In this document: one piece after another, positions 1 through 8,600 of the stretch
Numbering within the stretch: the first letter of the stretch is position 1
Layout: every line of letters begins with the position of its first letter
Origin: Victivallales bacterium
GTDB lineage: Bacteria > Verrucomicrobiota > Lentisphaeria > Oligosphaerales > Oligosphaeraceae
NCBI GenBank assembly: GCA_017431185.1
Contig: JAFRLP010000057.1
Span: 1 to 15,891 of the forward strand
DNA: 15,891 nt
Reading direction: 5' to 3'
Position numbers and translations under genes: made by a program
Notes under the pieces: model-generated
Told to the model about the DNA's origin: nothing
Databases searched by the model: none
Seen by the model: the letters and a program-made list of their open reading frames with translations, nothing else

Positions 1-1
1 G

Positions 2-517
2 GCTGGCGGGAAGGCGGAAATCGTCATGATGTCCGTCCTGGCTCCGGAAAACATGGAGTCCATGGACGGAATGCCCTTCGGGCTCCCTGTCCACCGCGTC
101 ATTCTTCATGAACTCATCTACCTGAATGACGAGGAATGCCGGGGCCTGCCCCACGCCGTCACGTGGAGGTGGCGTTGCAACGCAATGGGCGGCTATCCGC
201 AGAGGCTTGCCCAGGCCATCGGGCGGCTGAAACATCGCCGCTTCCCCGTTCCGGTGGAATTCCAGCCGCATTTTGCCGGTGGGGCCGTCTGCCGCGAGCC
301 ATACCGGCATCTCCATGTCTGCGTGGACGGGGAGACCTCGTTCTGCACCGACTTCACCCATGCGTCCCTCGGCAGCGTCCGCACACAGGGCGTCCGCGAG
401 ATTTTCGAGGGTGCGCGGGCGGAGGCATTTCGTCGGGATGGCAACCAGCCATTCTGCTCGCACTGTTCCTGGAAGAACACCGCTGACACGATTGTCCGGC
501 TGAATGACCTCGGCTGA
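2..517 (+). CDS. Radical SAM/SPASM-like protein, 3' part only
   Basis: The reading frame is open to the left edge (bases 2-25 read AGGKAEIV), so this is the C-terminal part of a longer protein; the ATG at 26 is probably internal. The C-terminal half has a SPASM/twitch-like cysteine pattern: Cys codons at 290, 320, 344, 455 and 464. The C-VDGETSF-C segment matches the family's G-x4-C element, and PFCSHCSWK gives the later C-x2-C. SPASM domains bind auxiliary 4Fe-4S clusters in radical SAM enzymes that modify peptides, sulfatases or small molecules. Only part of the full seven-Cys SPASM set is present, which resembles a twitch domain. The core CxxxCxxC motif would lie upstream, so the class is inferred from the tail alone. 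It ends 32 nt before the ceramidase-like gene on the same strand and probably belongs to the same operon. Its substrate is unknown. Confidence 0.72.
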   Translation, partial: AGGKAEIVMMSVLAPENMESMDGMPFGLPVHRVILHELIYLNDEECRGLPHAVTWRWRCNAMGGYPQRLAQAIGRLKHRRFPVPVEFQPHFAGGAVCREPYRHLHVCVDGETSFCTDFTHASLGSVRTQGVREIFEGARAEAFRRDGNQPFCSHCSWKNTADTIVRLNDLG

Positions 518-549
518 AAACAACAGGCAAAAACACAAGAGAAAGAGAG

Positions 550-1947
550 ATGAAGGCAGGTTTTTTCGAATGCGACATCACGCCTCCCTATGGCGCGGAG
601 TGTCCAGGGGATTTTCGGAAAAGGAGGATACTCAAGATTTGCGGCCCGCTGAAGGTTCGCGCCTTGGCGCTGACGGATGGCGCGCGGAAGGTCGCCCTGG
701 TCGGCGCCGACAACGTCGGCTGCGGCCCCGCCTTTCTACAGGAACTGAAGCGCCGTCTGCCAGGCATTGCCGTCGTCTTCAGCGCGTCCCATGTCCATTA
801 TGGCGGAAATCTGTACGACAAGTTCCCTGGAATCGACACGGCGGACGCCACCATCCGCCGCATTGTGCTGGAGGAGCGCGTCTCGCATGACCCCAACTAT
901 TATGAATACTGCCTGCGGCAGGCCGTCACCGCCGTGACCTTTGCCTTTGAGAACCTGCAGGAGGCGGAATTCTCCTTCGGCTCCGCAAGGATTGAAGGGC
1001 TCATCTTCAATCGGAGGATACGCATGAAGGACGGGACTGTCCGGACACACGCCGGCAAGGGAAATCCCGACTCCGTCGGTTTCGCCGGCCCCGTTGACGA
1101 CCAGCTCGGCTGCATGGGCGTCTGGAAGAAGGGGACGGACGAACTGCTCGGCTTCGCATTCAACTTCTCCTGCCACAGCTGCATCAATCTGGAGGGCGCC
1201 TCGGCGGACTACGCGGGGATTGCCATCGAGACCGTGCGCGCCGTCTATGGCTCCGGCATTGGAGCCGTCTTCATGTATGGTGCGGCGGGGGACGTGACCC
1301 AGATTGACAACATGAGCATGCGGAAGGACATGGGGCGCCCCGTGTCCGTGAAACTGGGGCGTGCGGTCGGTGCCGAGGCCGTCAGAATCCTGGCCACGGC
1401 AGACCGCGGGGAAGTCGTCCGCCTGGAATGCCTGAGCGGCATGTATCGGCTGCGCCCCACCGAAATAGACCCCGCTGAACTTCAGGAGGCCCGTCGGAAG
1501 ATTCAGGAACCCGCCGTCTCCGCCGATTATCGGTTCGCGTGTCACCTGGTCACCTCGGACATCAGGCTGAAGGCGGAGCCGGAATTGCTGAAGGCGGAGC
1601 TGATGGCCCTCCAGGTCGGTCCGCTGCTGCTCTACTCCGCGCCCTGCGAGATGTTCGCGCAGTTCGCGCTGGACCTGAAGGCGCGCTCGCGTTTTCCGTT
1701 CACCTGGATGGCCAACCTCTCCTTCCTGCTGTGCTATATCCCGACGGCGGACGCCTTCGACCCGAAGACGGGCGGCGGATATGAGGCCTCCACGGCGCTG
1801 TTTGTGCCGGAGACGGGGAATGAGATTTGCCAGGCCCTTGCAGGGCTGGCGGAACGCCTTGTGCCGGAGGCTGCCCCCGAACCGGAGACCGTCGAGCCCG
1901 CTGTCCAGGCCTGGGGATACAATTTCAAGCGCAAGGACATGAACTGA
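550..1947 (+). CDS. Neutral/alkaline ceramidase-like amidohydrolase (PF04734 type), cytoplasmic
   Basis: This 465-aa protein opens directly with the family start GFFECDITPP (residues 4-13), so there is no room for a signal peptide, although classical neutral ceramidases are exported. Family landmarks in order: SASHVHYG (78-85), where the canonical form is SHTH-like and H81/H83 are candidate zinc ligands; FNRRIRMKDG (153-162); VDDQLG (182-187); NFSCHSC (205-211) with H209; GAAGDVT (244-250); APCEMF (365-370) with E367; and GGGYE (408-412). In true ceramidases a Ser follows GDV and acts as nucleophile; here it is T250. The C-terminal immunoglobulin-like domain of long ceramidases is absent. PF04734 relatives in PVC bacteria often sit in sugar loci, so hydrolysis of an N-acyl group on a sugar is a fair guess, while a lipid substrate is not supported. 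The Shine-Dalgarno is weak and purine-rich (AAGAGAAAGAGAG). Confident of the family, not of the activity. Confidence 0.85.
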   Translation: MKAGFFECDITPPYGAECPGDFRKRRILKICGPLKVRALALTDGARKVALVGADNVGCGPAFLQELKRRLPGIAVVFSASHVHYGGNLYDKFPGIDTADATIRRIVLEERVSHDPNYYEYCLRQAVTAVTFAFENLQEAEFSFGSARIEGLIFNRRIRMKDGTVRTHAGKGNPDSVGFAGPVDDQLGCMGVWKKGTDELLGFAFNFSCHSCINLEGASADYAGIAIETVRAVYGSGIGAVFMYGAAGDVTQIDNMSMRKDMGRPVSVKLGRAVGAEAVRILATADRGEVVRLECLSGMYRLRPTEIDPAELQEARRKIQEPAVSADYRFACHLVTSDIRLKAEPELLKAELMALQVGPLLLYSAPCEMFAQFALDLKARSRFPFTWMANLSFLLCYIPTADAFDPKTGGGYEASTALFVPETGNEICQALAGLAERLVPEAAPEPETVEPAVQAWGYNFKRKDMN

Positions 1948-1956
1948 AACGGAGGA

Positions 1957-1974
1957 GCCCGTCCGGCGTCGGGC
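1957..1974 (+). other. Small inverted repeat in the 71-nt gap before the dehydrogenase
   Basis: GCCCG (1957-1961) pairs with CGGGC (1970-1974) across an 8-nt loop. A Shine-Dalgarno-like GGAGGAG at 1951-1957 lies just upstream but has no start codon at a usable distance. There is no T-run, so this is not an obvious terminator. It could be an intergenic processing or stability element, or chance in GC-rich DNA. Confidence 0.2.
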
Positions 1975-2018
1975 GCTGGATTGGGCAGAGCAGAAGCCAA
2001 AAGAGCAGGAGAGAAACG

Positions 2019-3038
2019 ATGCAGAAAGTCGCTGTCATGGGATTGAGCATGGGAAATGCCTGGGCAAAGGCCGCAGTCGAGTTGCCGAACGCGGAACTGT
2101 CCATGGTCTATGACCCTGCCTTCAACGAGAACCCGCGGATTCAGCGGGGCTATTTCCTGGAAAGGAACATCCCCGTCGCCGCCGCCGCGGAGGATGTTTA
2201 CAGTTCGGACGCCGACGTGGTGGTCGTGGCCAGCCCGGACCATTTCCACGCGGAGCAGTCCATCCGCGCATTGCGGGCCGGCAAGCACGTCGTCTGCGAG
2301 AAGCCGCTTGCGCCGAGCGTGGCCGACTGCCGTCGGATCATCGCGGCTGTCCGCGAGACGGGGCGGTTCTTCATGACAGGGCAGGTTTGCAGGTATGCGC
2401 CCGGCTTCCGCACGGCGAAGGCTTTGCTGGACAGTGGACGGATTGGCTCGCTTGTCTATCTGGAGAGCGAATACGCCCACGACTACCATTACTCGCCCGG
2501 ATACAAGGACTGGCGAAAGGACCCTGCTGTCCGGCGGGAAGGGTTCCTGGGCGGCGGATGCCATGCCCTGGACTTGACCCGATGGCTGGCGGGAAATCCG
2601 CTGGAGGTGTCCTGCTTCATGAACCATAAGTTCATGCCCGACTGGCCGACCAATGACACGGGTGTCGCAATTGTCAAATTCCCCGAGGGCGTCATCGGGA
2701 GGGTGTTTGTCTCCATCGGAGTCAAGCGCGCCTACACCATGCGCACTTGCATCTACGGGACGAAGGGCACCATCATCTGCGACAACACCTCCCCTTCCAT
2801 CCAACTTTGCGAGGAGCCTCTTTGGGAAAACTCCCACGACAACGGATTCTGCCAAATCCCCGTCCAGGTGGCCAGCCACAATGTCAGCGCGGAACTCAAG
2901 GAGTTCATCGATGGGGTCGAACAGGGACGGCAGACGCCGACGGATGTGCTGGAGGGGACGCGGACGGTCGCCTTCGCCGAGGCGGCCATCCGTTCTGCGG
3001 AACTTGGCCAGACTGTCCGCCCCGACCAGGATTTCTGA
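2019..3038 (+). CDS. Gfo/Idh/MocA-family NAD(P)-dependent oxidoreductase
   Basis: This 339-aa protein has the usual family length. An N-terminal Rossmann fold covers about residues 1-120, and the catalytic-site motif CEKPL (93-97, K95) is intact. The second conserved motif GGGCHALDLTRWL (178-190) supplies H182 and D185, expected around the substrate pocket. The C-terminal beta-sheet domain follows and the protein ends without extras. Members oxidise or reduce sugars, inositols and related polyols using NAD(P). The dinucleotide loop is unusual: VMGLSMGNAW (6-15) in place of a clean GxGxxG. The ATG at 2019 was chosen because AGGAGA lies 6 nt upstream (2007-2012) and the Rossmann strand starts immediately (QKVAVMG). 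The same frame is open further upstream, through the gap and into the end of the ceramidase-like gene, but that stretch lacks family sequence. Only 3 nt separate it from the next gene, so co-translation is likely. Confidence 0.92.
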   Translation: MQKVAVMGLSMGNAWAKAAVELPNAELSMVYDPAFNENPRIQRGYFLERNIPVAAAAEDVYSSDADVVVVASPDHFHAEQSIRALRAGKHVVCEKPLAPSVADCRRIIAAVRETGRFFMTGQVCRYAPGFRTAKALLDSGRIGSLVYLESEYAHDYHYSPGYKDWRKDPAVRREGFLGGGCHALDLTRWLAGNPLEVSCFMNHKFMPDWPTNDTGVAIVKFPEGVIGRVFVSIGVKRAYTMRTCIYGTKGTIICDNTSPSIQLCEEPLWENSHDNGFCQIPVQVASHNVSAELKEFIDGVEQGRQTPTDVLEGTRTVAFAEAAIRSAELGQTVRPDQDF

Positions 3039-3041
3039 CCG

Positions 3042-3860
3042 ATGGGGGCGAGCGTCATGCCGGAAGTGAAAAGCAAACAGGAACACGCTGAATACGTGGA
3101 GCGACTTGTCCGCGTGTCGTTTTTCTTCGCCCGAAGATGGCTGGCTCCACGATTCCCCGACACCTCGATTGGCGAACTGCTCCGCGAACACACTCCGGCG
3201 CTTTTCCATGGCCTCGGCTACAGGCCGGAGGAGTGGCGCGCGCATCCCGAGTGCCTGGACATCCTGGGGCGGGCGGACAGGCTCGCTTCCCTGGAGCCGA
3301 CGGAGTTCGAGTGCGCGCTGTGGGAGGAAATCAGCCTCCTGGCCCGCCGACGGGCGGAGATGACCTATCCCGATTCAGTGGGGGTCAGGCCTCCCGACGC
3401 CTGGAATTGCGGCAGCCTGAAATACGATGCCCCGAACGGATGCGGGGAAAGCGCGGCGGGACGGGTGGTGTTCCACATTGCCAATGCCATCGCCCCGCGC
3501 TCCATCCTTGACGAGCCGGAATACCTGGCCAGGTGTTTTCTTCTGCTGATGCGGGAGACGGAACTGCGGTTCGGCGCCAGGGAACTCTTCACTTCCACCT
3601 GGCTGAACGAGCATCCGGGCTTCCTGGCGCTTTTTCCCGCCGAATGGCACGGCAACATGCAGGACAGGGCGACGGTTGACCCCGCTCTCCCACGCTGGCA
3701 TTTCGGCTGGTGGGGGCAGTTGGTCACGGGGCGCGGAACCGTCAATCCGGCGGCGGAGCGGTTTGTGCGTGAAACCGGCTGCCTGAAATATGCCTGCCTG
3801 GCCTCGCATTGCTCCTTCGTGTGCATGCGGCGTCATCTCAAGGAGAATTTTTCCGTATGA
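3042..3860 (+). CDS. Conserved-looking protein of unknown function
   Basis: I do not recognise this 272-aa protein. The N-terminal third is charged and probably helical (about residues 12-105). The middle and C-terminal parts carry motif-like stretches rich in Trp, His and aromatics: VVFHIANAIAP (142-152), FTSTWLNEHPGF (183-194), FPAEWHGNM (198-206), HFGWWGQLVTGRG (220-232) and a Cys/His-rich end (C247, C252, H256, C257, C261). It has no signal peptide and no membrane segment. The density of His, Trp and Cys suggests an enzyme or metal site, but no known fold signature is visible. It starts 3 nt after the dehydrogenase stop. A second in-frame ATG at 3057 is an equally possible start, since GGGGGCGAG lies just before it. 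It sits between a dehydrogenase and an amidohydrolase, so a role in the same pathway is likely. Confidence 0.85.
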   Translation: MGASVMPEVKSKQEHAEYVERLVRVSFFFARRWLAPRFPDTSIGELLREHTPALFHGLGYRPEEWRAHPECLDILGRADRLASLEPTEFECALWEEISLLARRRAEMTYPDSVGVRPPDAWNCGSLKYDAPNGCGESAAGRVVFHIANAIAPRSILDEPEYLARCFLLLMRETELRFGARELFTSTWLNEHPGFLALFPAEWHGNMQDRATVDPALPRWHFGWWGQLVTGRGTVNPAAERFVRETGCLKYACLASHCSFVCMRRHLKENFSV

Positions 3861-3884
3861 ACAACAACTGAACAAGGAGCGACA

Positions 3885-4757
3885 ATGAGCAGAAACATGC
3901 ATCGGTTCGAGGAACTGACCCCCTGTGAGTTTGACAGGGAGAAGGAGCGCGCCTCCATCATTTACGCCGCAGCCGGCCCTGTCGAATACCACGAGGAGTG
4001 CAACGCGCTGGGCATTGACCCCTTCAAGGGATACCAGCTGTGCCTGGACGCGGCTGAAATCACAGGGGGGATCGTCTTCCCGATGATTCCCGTCGCTCCG
4101 GCGGGCCACCGCCCTTTCCTGACGGGCGATGAGTTGCGGGAACTCCGTGCCAAACCGCATTTCACGGAGTACACCTCTGTGCCTGGACTCTATCCGGGCG
4201 TGTTTAATGGCCGTGAAGTCTGCCGCGCATTGTACAGGGAACTTTTGGAGACGTTCGCCCAGGAACTTCAATTCAGGATGTGCGTGTTCTTTGGCTCGCA
4301 CGCCCCCGCCGGCTGGCTGATTAAGGACATTGTCGCCGAAAGCGGGGGCGGTGGCGGAGATGACCGGGTTGTGGGGGAGTTCTGCGGAATGAAGGTGATG
4401 GCTGTCGGCTCCCTGGACTACAATGCGGACCTCGTGAACCAATACAACGAGGAACACGGCATCCCCAGGGTCAACCACGGCGGGCTTTGGGAGGCGGCCA
4501 TCAACTACGCCATCAATCCCGACTATTTCCAGCCGGAACGTCTGGACGAAGCGGACTGCCCCCAGCATTACGGCCCCCTCGCGGAGGAGCATTTTGACGG
4601 CTGCCGCCGTCCCACCAGGAGCGAGTACCGTCATTTTTCGCCGGAATTCGCCCATCGGCTCTACCGCTCGACCCTGGATCGGTTTGCCGCAGACGTCCTG
4701 AAGAACTACGGGGAACTCAACCCGTCCCCCAGGAACGCCAGCCCACGGAAAATCTGA
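3885..4757 (+). CDS. Creatininase-family metal-dependent amidohydrolase
   Basis: This 290-aa protein resembles the creatininase family (PF02633), which includes creatinine amidohydrolase and related enzymes cutting cyclic or small amides with a two-metal centre. The N-terminal metal motif reads PVEYHEECNALGIDP (32-46) and supplies E34, H36 and D45, matching the family's E-x-H...G-x-D ligands. GGIVFPMIPVAP (61-72) follows, then FFGSHAPAG (135-143), corresponding to the usual GHGGN-like turn, and NHGGLWEA (197-204), where H198 and E203 match the family's GHAGExET region. No signal peptide is present, so it is cytoplasmic. The start is set by AAGGAG at 3874-3879, 5 nt before the ATG. A Gly-rich stretch (154-158) probably forms a flexible loop. 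Together with the ceramidase-like gene this makes two amidohydrolases in one operon. The true substrate is unknown, and creatinine itself is unlikely in this context. Confidence 0.88.
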   Translation: MSRNMHRFEELTPCEFDREKERASIIYAAAGPVEYHEECNALGIDPFKGYQLCLDAAEITGGIVFPMIPVAPAGHRPFLTGDELRELRAKPHFTEYTSVPGLYPGVFNGREVCRALYRELLETFAQELQFRMCVFFGSHAPAGWLIKDIVAESGGGGGDDRVVGEFCGMKVMAVGSLDYNADLVNQYNEEHGIPRVNHGGLWEAAINYAINPDYFQPERLDEADCPQHYGPLAEEHFDGCRRPTRSEYRHFSPEFAHRLYRSTLDRFAADVLKNYGELNPSPRNASPRKI

Positions 4758-4762
4758 CGGAC

Positions 4763-4777
4763 AATGGAATCTCCATT
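4763..4777 (+). other. Short hairpin in the gap before the pseudopilin gene
   Basis: AATGGA (4763-4768) and TCCATT (4772-4777) form a 6-bp stem with the 3-nt loop ATC, 5 nt after the creatininase-family stop. No T-run follows. It may act as a weak stem that adjusts relative expression of the pseudopilin and the enzymes upstream, or it may be chance. Confidence 0.25.
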
Positions 4778-4818
4778 TGCTGGAAAACTAGAGAAAAACA
4801 ACAAAGGAGCATCTGAAA

Positions 4819-5619
4819 ATGAAAAGAAATGAATTCACACTCATTGAATTGCTTGTCGTCATAGCCATCATCGCGATCCTCGCCTCGATGCTTTTGCCGG
4901 CGCTGGGCAAGGCGCGTGAGAAGGCCAGGGGCATATCGTGCGTGAACAACCTGAGGCAGATTGGCCTGACCCTGTCGATTTACGTGGAAGACCATGACGG
5001 ATACTCCATGGGCCCCCTGTGCAAAGGCGCATTGACGACTCTTGACAGCACATATCCGAATCCGAGTTGGTCAATGGTGCTGATTTACAATGGATATTGC
5101 GGCGCCTTCGGCTCTTCGGCCCAATTCTCCGACACCGGCTGTGGACGCAATTTCAAGTGCGTTTCCCTGAGGAGGACGGGCACCTACCAGGACCGCCTGA
5201 TTGATGGCGCAGGCTACGGGATGTTCCAATACAGCACGAGTTCCACGGCAGCGACGCTCGCCAACACATACGCGGCGACGATTCCGGGGCAATGGCCCTC
5301 GTTTGGGTACATCGTCAAGAACCTCGCCTCGCCATCCTCCTATGGGTGGGTTGCCGACAGTTGGCTGCCGGGCAGAAAGAGGATGAACTATTTCCTGAAG
5401 ATGGAGGCGTCCGGACATGCCACGCCCCTGCCCACGACCGACACGACATACGGCGGGCTCCCGCTGATACACGGCGGCCTGTGCAACATCCTGAAGGTGA
5501 CGGGCAATGTGGAGCAGTGGCGCAAGGGGGAAATCCTGGCCTTGAACAGCGGTTCGTGGACGGCTGCCAATGGGCAGCTGCAATGGAAATACGTGCATTG
5601 GCTTGAGACCCTGTATTGA
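4819..5619 (+). CDS. Type II secretion/type IV pilus-type pseudopilin
   Basis: This 266-aa protein has a class III (prepilin) signal: the basic leader MKRNE, then [20 protein letters not shown] as one hydrophobic helix (about residues 6-30), then the amphipathic [21 protein letters not shown]6 and E10 are the expected N-methylated Phe and the conserved +5 Glu. The residue before the cleavage point is Glu5, where prepilin peptidases normally see Gly. The C-terminal [17 protein letters not shown] (from about residue 219) resembles the H-x9-DG element of PVC pseudopilins, with TG in place of DG. Such proteins are present in very many copies in Lentisphaerae and Planctomycetes, often beside sulfatases or glycosidases. 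They are thought to form membrane-anchored minor pilins or surface adaptors, with no proven role. AAAGGAG (4803-4809) sets the start. The gene ends 14 nt before the secreted glycosidase, which suggests functional pairing. Confidence 0.93.
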   Translation: MKRNEFTLIELLVVIAIIAILASMLLPALGKAREKARGISCVNNLRQIGLTLSIYVEDHDGYSMGPLCKGALTTLDSTYPNPSWSMVLIYNGYCGAFGSSAQFSDTGCGRNFKCVSLRRTGTYQDRLIDGAGYGMFQYSTSSTAATLANTYAATIPGQWPSFGYIVKNLASPSSYGWVADSWLPGRKRMNYFLKMEASGHATPLPTTDTTYGGLPLIHGGLCNILKVTGNVEQWRKGEILALNSGSWTAANGQLQWKYVHWLETLY

Positions 5620-5620
5620 G

Positions 5621-5626
5621 AGGAGG
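5621..5626 (+). promoter_or_regulatory. Strong Shine-Dalgarno that decides the start of the secreted glycosidase
   Basis: A perfect AGGAGG lies 7 nt before the ATG at 5634 and only 1 nt before the in-frame ATG at 5628. The spacing favours 5634, which also gives a compact, normal signal peptide. The pseudopilin stop (5617-5619) is 1 nt upstream, so the two genes are translationally adjacent. Confidence 0.8.
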
Positions 5627-5633
5627 CATGCCC

Positions 5634-8600
5634 ATGGACGTCCCGAAAAACAGGTCGGCGGTGCTTCTGGCATTTGTCTGTTTACTCTGCCTGGCTGTGG
5701 CAGGGCAGGAGAATCTGCTTCCGGATGGCCCCTTTCTGCCCATGAGGATGAACGGGGAGGTCACCGGCCTGAAGCACTGGGGCCTGCTGGATTACAGGCG
5801 CATAGCCTATATGAGGGACAGGGGACGGGGCGGCTCGCTGCTGGACGGCAGGGACATCTTCCTGCTGGACTGCCAGGACGGGGTGTTCTCCGTGAAGTTC
5901 AAGGACGACGCACCCGGAGTCTATTACCAATACGGCGGTGCGTTCCACATCTATCCGGACTATGCGTACCTGCCGTCCGTCCCTGCCGAAAACTACCGTG
6001 CCGTCGGCGAGTTTTTCCTGGACAAGGGCGCGTTCACCTGCTTTGGCGGAAGGAAATTCGGCTCCTCGGCGGAATGGCAGCGGTTTGACTACGAATTCCC
6101 CCCTGCTAGGGTGGGCGGCGTAAGCCTGGACGTGTCCGGCGGAGCCTCCTTCGCAATGAGGAATTTCAGGCTGCTCCCCCAATATTCCAGGGTGGGCGGA
6201 GCCATAGGACTGCCTGACGGGGGAGAACTGACCTCCCTGGCAATCCCGAAGGACGCGCCCTATCTTGTCCGCCGCCTGGTGCTGGCCTGGCGTGGCTGGC
6301 TGTGGCATTTGACCGGAACGGCTCTGCCCATTCGTGAACAGGGAAGCCCGGCTCCGCAAAAGGGCTGTCTGGCATTCATGCCAGGGGACGTTCCAAACAA
6401 CGGGTATGAACTGCGGTTGGACAGCAGGGGCGGCCTTCTGGTGTACGGCTGGCCTTTTGCCATCAACATGGCGCTGTTCAATTACCTGCGGGAATACGCC
6501 TATGTCGAATACGACAGGAACAACAGGGCGCCGCTTCCCGGCAGGAATTCCGTCAAGTCGCTGCTGCCAACGGAGGCCAGATGCATCCCCCGATACGGGA
6601 TACACACGGAGTCGGGGAGCTACACCTCCGCCGAGTATGCCCAGGGCACGGTGAGCCAGAAGGATTTGTACATGGGGGTGGCCGACTGGTATGCGATGCC
6701 TTTGGACACGATTTCGCACATGTCCAACCAATTGATGCCTCCCCCCGCCTGGAGAAGAGCTCACCCCGAGTGCCAGATGATGTCTGCCGACGGCAAGCGC
6801 CAGACTACGGAAATGGTGAAGCACATCCAGATGCTCAGTCCCTGCCTTACGGAGCCGTTCGGCAGAAAGTACATGCTTGACCGCATCGCCGATTTGGTCA
6901 GGGCACGGGACGACAGAAGGCTGTTCAGCTATGCGCTGGGGGATTTGCCGGACGCATTCTGCCAATGCCCGCTGTGCCGCGCCGCCAATGAGGACAAAAC
7001 CTGCAGGGGCTATGCTTCCGTCTTCTTCGACTTCATGGGCGAGGCCGCTCTGATGTTGCAGAGGGAGTTCCCCGACGTCAGGCTGGACTATTGCGCGTAC
7101 CATACCTATGCCGTCGCGCCGCCCGGAGGCCGGGAAATCCCGGCCAATGTCGTGGCCGAGTTGTGCCTTGGCGGAATGAAGCTGCCCTGCAATCTTCATC
7201 TGGACTGCGAGATGAACAGGGCTGCGGGGGGACTGTTGCTTCTGAAGGAATGGTGTGGACGGCTGGGGCGGGAGAGGACGGGGGTCACTTTGTATGACGA
7301 GCATAATCCATTCATGCTCATTGACATCCTTGCCGAATTGTCGAGGCATTCTTCATCCCAGTTGCATCTGTACACCTTCTCCATGATCGAGCAGTACGTG
7401 GCCGCCCGCTGGAACCAGGGGGATTCCCCTGAGGGGATTGTCAGGGAATACAACACCGGAGTCTTCGGGGAAAAGGCCGGTGAATACGTGACGGAGGCGC
7501 AAAGGCTTGTCTATGAGTACGACAAGGCGTACAGGCACGTCCCCGGCGAATTCACGGGTGGCCCCGGCAGAATGCGCTATATGGAAAGCCTGGACAGAGT
7601 GGCTTTTGACTCCGTGTATGCGCTGCTCGACAAGGCGGAAGCGGCGATTCGCGCATCCCAGGGCGACCTTGCGCCGCTGCTCTGGGAGAAATTCACCTTC
7701 ATGACCGCCGATTTGCGCAAATATCCCCGCTCCAGCCACGAGACGGACGAGGAACTCAAGGCCTTCGCATACAGGGTCGCGGAATTCATGCGCATTTCCG
7801 ACATCCTGACGCGCTCCGCAAAATATCCCTATCTGACCGCCGGCACCGACTTCACGGTCTGGCACATCAAGGCAAGGGATTTCCTGGCCAGGTTCTGCGG
7901 ACTCTGCATGTCAAACACGAAAAAGTACTGGACGGAGGAGAAGGAGGCGCAGGAGTTCCTCCGGAATCCTGTCGGGCAGATGGCCGCCAGCCCCGAACAC
8001 ACGAGGGGGCATTGGCGCTTCGCCAGCCGCATCCTGCGCGGCGGCGAGAACGGGCAAATCCTCCGAAGGGCGAGTTCAGGACGGGGGCGCATCGCCGCAA
8101 GCCTCGTTCTGGAGAACCCCATTCAGGGAAAGGCGTTGCTGACCATTGCCGGCTGGGATGACGAGAAGCCGGGCAAGACCACTTTCCGCGTCCTGGTCAA
8201 TGGCACGGAAATCTTTTCAGGTGCGAATGCCTTTCCCGAGACGGCGGACCCCAGGCAGTCAAAGCCAGGATACATGTATTTCCCGATCGCCGCAGGTCTG
8301 CTGAAAAGGGGGGAGAACCAACTTGCCCTTGAAAACACCACACCTGATGACCCGGCAAAGGCCATTCGCGTGCTGAAGAATGCGTATGCGCCGGAGGACG
8401 GCTATGCCATGAGGCAGGACTACTTCTGGGGATGGCTCGCCGTTGATGAACTCCGGGTCACAGTCTTGGATGACGAATACCGGAACTTCGCCCATGGAAG
8501 GGACGGAACGGCCTGGTCTGTGTTCAAGGGCTTCCGCCCTCTGGGCACGATATCAAGGGCGGACGGCACGGTCACGATACGGTCAGGCGGCGCCAAACTC

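Noticed and set aside
1734..3245. Long antisense open frame (503 codons, - strand)
   Set aside because: It lies opposite the ceramidase-like and dehydrogenase genes, has no family motifs, and its Arg/Pro/His-rich composition is typical of a high-GC antisense frame.
3375..4655. Long antisense open frame (426 codons, - strand)
   Set aside because: It covers the creatininase-family gene in antisense, with no ribosome-binding site and no recognisable domain.
5682..7349. Long antisense open frame (555 codons, - strand)
   Set aside because: It is opposite the secreted glycosidase, whose frame has a signal peptide and DUF4838 motifs; the antisense product is His/Gln/Pro-rich and featureless.
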